25,981 bases of DNA from Oribacterium sp. UBA4274 (GTDB taxonomy: Bacteria; Bacillota; Clostridia; Lachnospirales; Lachnospiraceae). The notes under the pieces were generated by a model that did not search any database, was not told the origin of the DNA, and saw nothing but the letters and a program-made list of their open reading frames with translations. The stretch is taken from NCBI GenBank assembly GCA_002396005.1, contig DGVW01000069.1, forward strand, positions 705 through 26,685, written 5' to 3'. The translations under genes were made by a program, and so were the position numbers. Shown piece by piece: positions 23,869 to 25,981 of this stretch. Within the stretch, counting starts at the first letter, position 1. Each line of letters opens with the position of its first letter.

Positions 23869-24918
23869 ATGGGAAAGGAAAAGTTTACTCTGCCATCCGG
23901 CAGGAAAGTGGAAAGAGTATCTATTAAGGGTACAAAGGTTACTGTTAAAGTTCTTAGCCTGGGTGCTACAGTAGAGGATATTATCTATGATTCTGCTGAG
24001 GGCAGCAGACATATGATACTCGGCTATGATGATAAGTCGTTATATGAAACAAATCCATATTATTTTGGAGCCTGTGTGGCACGTGTAGGTAATAGAATAG
24101 GCGGCGCCCGCTTCACATTAAACGGCAAGACCTATGAGCTTGAGAAAAATGATGGTAACAATAATCTCCATAGCGGAAAGGATTGTCTTTGCTTCCGTGA
24201 TTGGGAGATAAGTGATCTGACTGACAGAAGTGTTACTTTCATGATATCGAGTCCTGATGGGGATATGGGATTTCCAGGAGAAATGACTATCCGTGTGAAA
24301 TATACTGTCACAGAAGACGATGCTCTGATCATTGATTATGAGGGACAGAGCGATGCAGACACAATATTCAATCCGACAAATCATTCATATTTTAATCTTG
24401 GTGAAGATTCTGACATACTTTCAGAAATGCTTAAAGTTGATGCAGATTGTTTTACTCCGGGCGGTAAAGAGTCTATCCCTGACGGAACAGTAAGCCCTGT
24501 GGAGGGAACACCTATGGATTTCCGTTCTTTCCATAAAATCGGTGACAGAATCGATGCAGACTTTGATGAGCTTAGGTATACAGGCGGTTATGATCATAAT
24601 TATGCTTTGACACATGATGAAGTAAGTGAGAAATATTCACTTGCTGGACTCAGGGTATTCTACGCTGCGGAGCTTAAGGATGAAAAGTCGGGACGCAGTA
24701 TGAAGGTTTATACCTCGCTTCCCGGAATGCAGGTATATACAGGCAACTTCCTTAAAGGAGATGTAAAAGATAACACAGGCAAGGTAGTTCCTCATCGCGG
24801 AGGAGTTTGCCTTGAAACACAGTATTTCCCGAATGCTATCAATGTTCCTGATTTTTCACAGCCTATAGCAAAGGCCGGTGAAATCACAAGAAGCCGTACA
24901 GTTTACAAGTTTTCATGA
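23869..24918 (+). CDS. galM: Aldose 1-epimerase (mutarotase)
   Basis: The enzyme equilibrates alpha and beta anomers of free sugars. Retaining and inverting hydrolases release defined anomers, and the isomerase may prefer one form. Family features include LSLGATVEDIIY, YFGACVARVGNRIGGARF, NNLHSGKD with His101, NPTNHSYFNL with His172, and CLETQYFPNAIN with the catalytic base Glu316. The length of 349 is normal. GGAGGG (23859-23864) and ATG 23869 define the start; the TTG at 23857 lies inside the ribosome site and T tract. It is preceded by a terminator hairpin and followed by 220 bp without a clear terminator. Confidence 0.93.
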   Translation: MGKEKFTLPSGRKVERVSIKGTKVTVKVLSLGATVEDIIYDSAEGSRHMILGYDDKSLYETNPYYFGACVARVGNRIGGARFTLNGKTYELEKNDGNNNLHSGKDCLCFRDWEISDLTDRSVTFMISSPDGDMGFPGEMTIRVKYTVTEDDALIIDYEGQSDADTIFNPTNHSYFNLGEDSDILSEMLKVDADCFTPGGKESIPDGTVSPVEGTPMDFRSFHKIGDRIDADFDELRYTGGYDHNYALTHDEVSEKYSLAGLRVFYAAELKDEKSGRSMKVYTSLPGMQVYTGNFLKGDVKDNTGKVVPHRGGVCLETQYFPNAINVPDFSQPIAKAGEITRSRTVYKFS

Positions 24919-24980
24919 CACAATAAACTATAGCACTTAAGGACGTATTTTAAGAAGGCAATTCGGCTGTTAGAAAAGTC

Positions 24981-25009
24981 TTGCAAAAGTTATACATATA
25001 TATTAGAAT
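24981..25009 (+). promoter_or_regulatory. Sigma-A-type promoter for efp
   Basis: TTGCAA (24981-24986) and TAGAAT (25004-25009) are spaced by exactly 17 bp. The resulting leader of about 120 nt contains a small hairpin (GGCTT/AAGCC near 25040-25060) and the ribosome site AGGAGG immediately before efp. Confidence 0.7.
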
Positions 25010-25138
25010 GTATCAGTATTTTGTGAGCTCGAATGCCCTGAGAGGCTTATCATGAAGCCACAAAGCACGATTATTTAATAAAAATTCGATAAAACAGAAT
25101 AGTTATTATTCGGTGGTTTCATTTTTTAGGAGGATTTT

Positions 25139-25696
25139 ATGGTATCAGCAGGTGATTTCAGAAACGGTGTCACACTCGAGATCGAGGGCCAGGTTGTTCA
25201 GATCATTGAGTTCCAGCACGTTAAGCCAGGTAAGGGAGCAGCTTTCGTTAGAACAAAGCTTAAGAACGTTATCAACGGTGGTGTAACAGAGCGTACATTC
25301 CGTCCAACAGAGAAGTTCCCACCAGCACATATCGACAGACAGGATATGCAGTATCTTTACGATGATGGTGAGATGTACAACTTCATGAACCCTGAGACAT
25401 TCGAACAGATCGCACTTTCACACGATGAGATCGCTGATTCTATGAAGTTCGTAAAGGAAAACGAGACAGTACGTGTTGATTCTTATCAGGGCAAGGTATT
25501 TGCAGTAGAGCCTCCTCTTAAGGTTACTCTTGAGGTAGTTCATACAGAGCCAGGCGTAAAGGGCAACACAGCTACAGGTGCTACAAAGCCTGCAACACTT
25601 GAGACTGGTGTAGATATTCAGGTTCCTCTTTTCGTTAACATCGGAGACAAGGTTATCGTATCTACTCAGACAGGTCAGTATGAGTCTCGTGGCTAA
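25139..25696 (+). CDS. efp: Translation elongation factor P
   Basis: EF-P binds between the P and E sites of the ribosome and relieves stalling at consecutive prolines. The 185-residue product has the three-domain family layout: an N-terminal KOW-like domain (MVSAGDFRNGVTLEIEGQVVQ), the loop HVKPGKGAAFV with the residue equivalent to the modified Lys32, an OB domain from about residue 66, and the C-terminal GVKGNTATGATKPATLETG and VPLFVNIGDKVIV blocks. GGAGG (25129-25133 region) precedes ATG 25139. It is followed by its own terminator and is functionally separate from the sugar cluster. The high codon bias fits strong expression. Confidence 0.97.
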   Translation: MVSAGDFRNGVTLEIEGQVVQIIEFQHVKPGKGAAFVRTKLKNVINGGVTERTFRPTEKFPPAHIDRQDMQYLYDDGEMYNFMNPETFEQIALSHDEIADSMKFVKENETVRVDSYQGKVFAVEPPLKVTLEVVHTEPGVKGNTATGATKPATLETGVDIQVPLFVNIGDKVIVSTQTGQYESRG

Positions 25697-25739
25697 TCAT
25701 ACGATATAATAGTATATTTACGGAGAAATCTCCGTTTAG

Positions 25740-25769
25740 AAAAGGTTTCCCGAAAAGGAGACCTTTTTT
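25740..25769 (+). terminator. Rho-independent terminator after efp
   Basis: AAAAGGTTTCC (25740-25750) pairs with GGAGACCTTTT (25757-25767; one G-T pair) and continues into T residues to 25769. A smaller hairpin (ACGGA/TCCGT, 25720-25735) lies just upstream. Confidence 0.88.
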
Positions 25770-25782
25770 ATTGCATAAAGGA

Positions 25783-25809
25783 TTGCCGGAGTGCGATGCA
25801 TGGTACAAT
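25783..25809 (+). promoter_or_regulatory. Candidate promoter for argS
   Basis: TGGTACAAT (25801-25809) is an extended -10. A weak -35, TTGCCG (25783-25788), lies 15 bp upstream. It follows the efp terminator and precedes argS by about 60 bp. Confidence 0.45.
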
Positions 25810-25868
25810 CCGCTGACTATGTTCAATCACATAAGACTGAAATTTGTTTATCAAAAAGGAGTTAAACA

Positions 25869-25981
25869 TTGACTACAATTCTTAATGTTATAGGAGATGC
25901 TGTAAGAACCGGATTTGCTCTTGCCGGGTACGATGCAGAACTTGGAAGAGTAACTGTTTCCAATCGTCCTGATCTTTGCGA
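25869..25981 (+). CDS. argS: Arginyl-tRNA synthetase, N-terminal end (partial)
   Basis: Only the first 37 codons are present; the frame runs off the window. The start is a TTG at 25869 with AAGGAG (25856-25861) 7 nt upstream. The peptide has the ArgS N-terminal (Add-1) domain pattern, AGYDAELGRVTVSNRPDLC, as in clostridial ArgS proteins where (G/K)VT(L/V)SNRPDLC is highly conserved. The enzyme charges tRNA-Arg. Identification from a short stretch is good but rests on that motif. Confidence 0.82.
   Translation, partial: MTTILNVIGDAVRTGFALAGYDAELGRVTVSNRPDLC

Overview
The window looks like chromosomal DNA of a Gram-positive, low-to-moderate GC anaerobe of the Lachnospiraceae (Butyrivibrio, Pseudobutyrivibrio or Roseburia type). 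This is inferred from codon and base composition, strong GGAGG-type ribosome sites, T-tract terminators, the combination of citrate fermentation with intracellular xylan-oligosaccharide degradation, a split transketolase, and an EF-P of the Lys32 PGKG type. No tRNA or rRNA gene, no complete mobile element and no CRISPR array is visible. All real genes read on the plus strand.

Region 1 (1-7425) is the distal part of a citrate lyase locus. It holds the tail of citF (alpha subunit), a terminator, an orphan acetyltransferase resembling the N-terminal half of CitC, citX and citG (prosthetic group attachment and synthesis), a coupled pair of membrane proteins (double zinc ribbon, then TPM domain with a His/Gly/Ser tail), a run of about a dozen local hairpins (5701-6075), full-length citC (citrate lyase ligase) and a strong terminator. 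citX, citG and citC together would make and acetylate the citrate lyase acyl carrier cofactor. The zinc-ribbon/TPM pair has no known role in this.

Region 2 (7436-24918) is a glucuronoxylan oligosaccharide catabolic cluster. It encodes an SGNH acetylesterase, a GH67 alpha-glucuronidase, an ABC importer (lipoprotein plus two permeases, no ATPase), an AraC-type regulator, a GH120 beta-xylosidase, xylulokinase, an L-fucose-isomerase-family protein where xylose isomerase would be expected, a TalC-type transaldolase, a two-subunit transketolase and an aldose 1-epimerase. None of the three carbohydrate-cleaving enzymes shows a signal peptide. The inferred scheme is import of acetylated, methylglucuronic-acid-decorated xylo-oligosaccharides, then deacetylation, removal of glucuronic acid, hydrolysis to xylose, isomerisation, phosphorylation and entry into the pentose phosphate pathway, all in the cytoplasm.

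Region 3 (24919-25981) is housekeeping: efp with its own promoter and terminator, then the 5' end of argS with a TTG start.

The observations most worth following up are the hairpin array between the TPM gene and citC, the fucose-isomerase-family protein in a xylose operon lacking xylA, the half-CitC acetyltransferase, a 22-nt motif shared by the leaders of citX and citG, the duplicated translation start of the second permease, and a terminator hairpin abutting the ribosome site of the epimerase gene.
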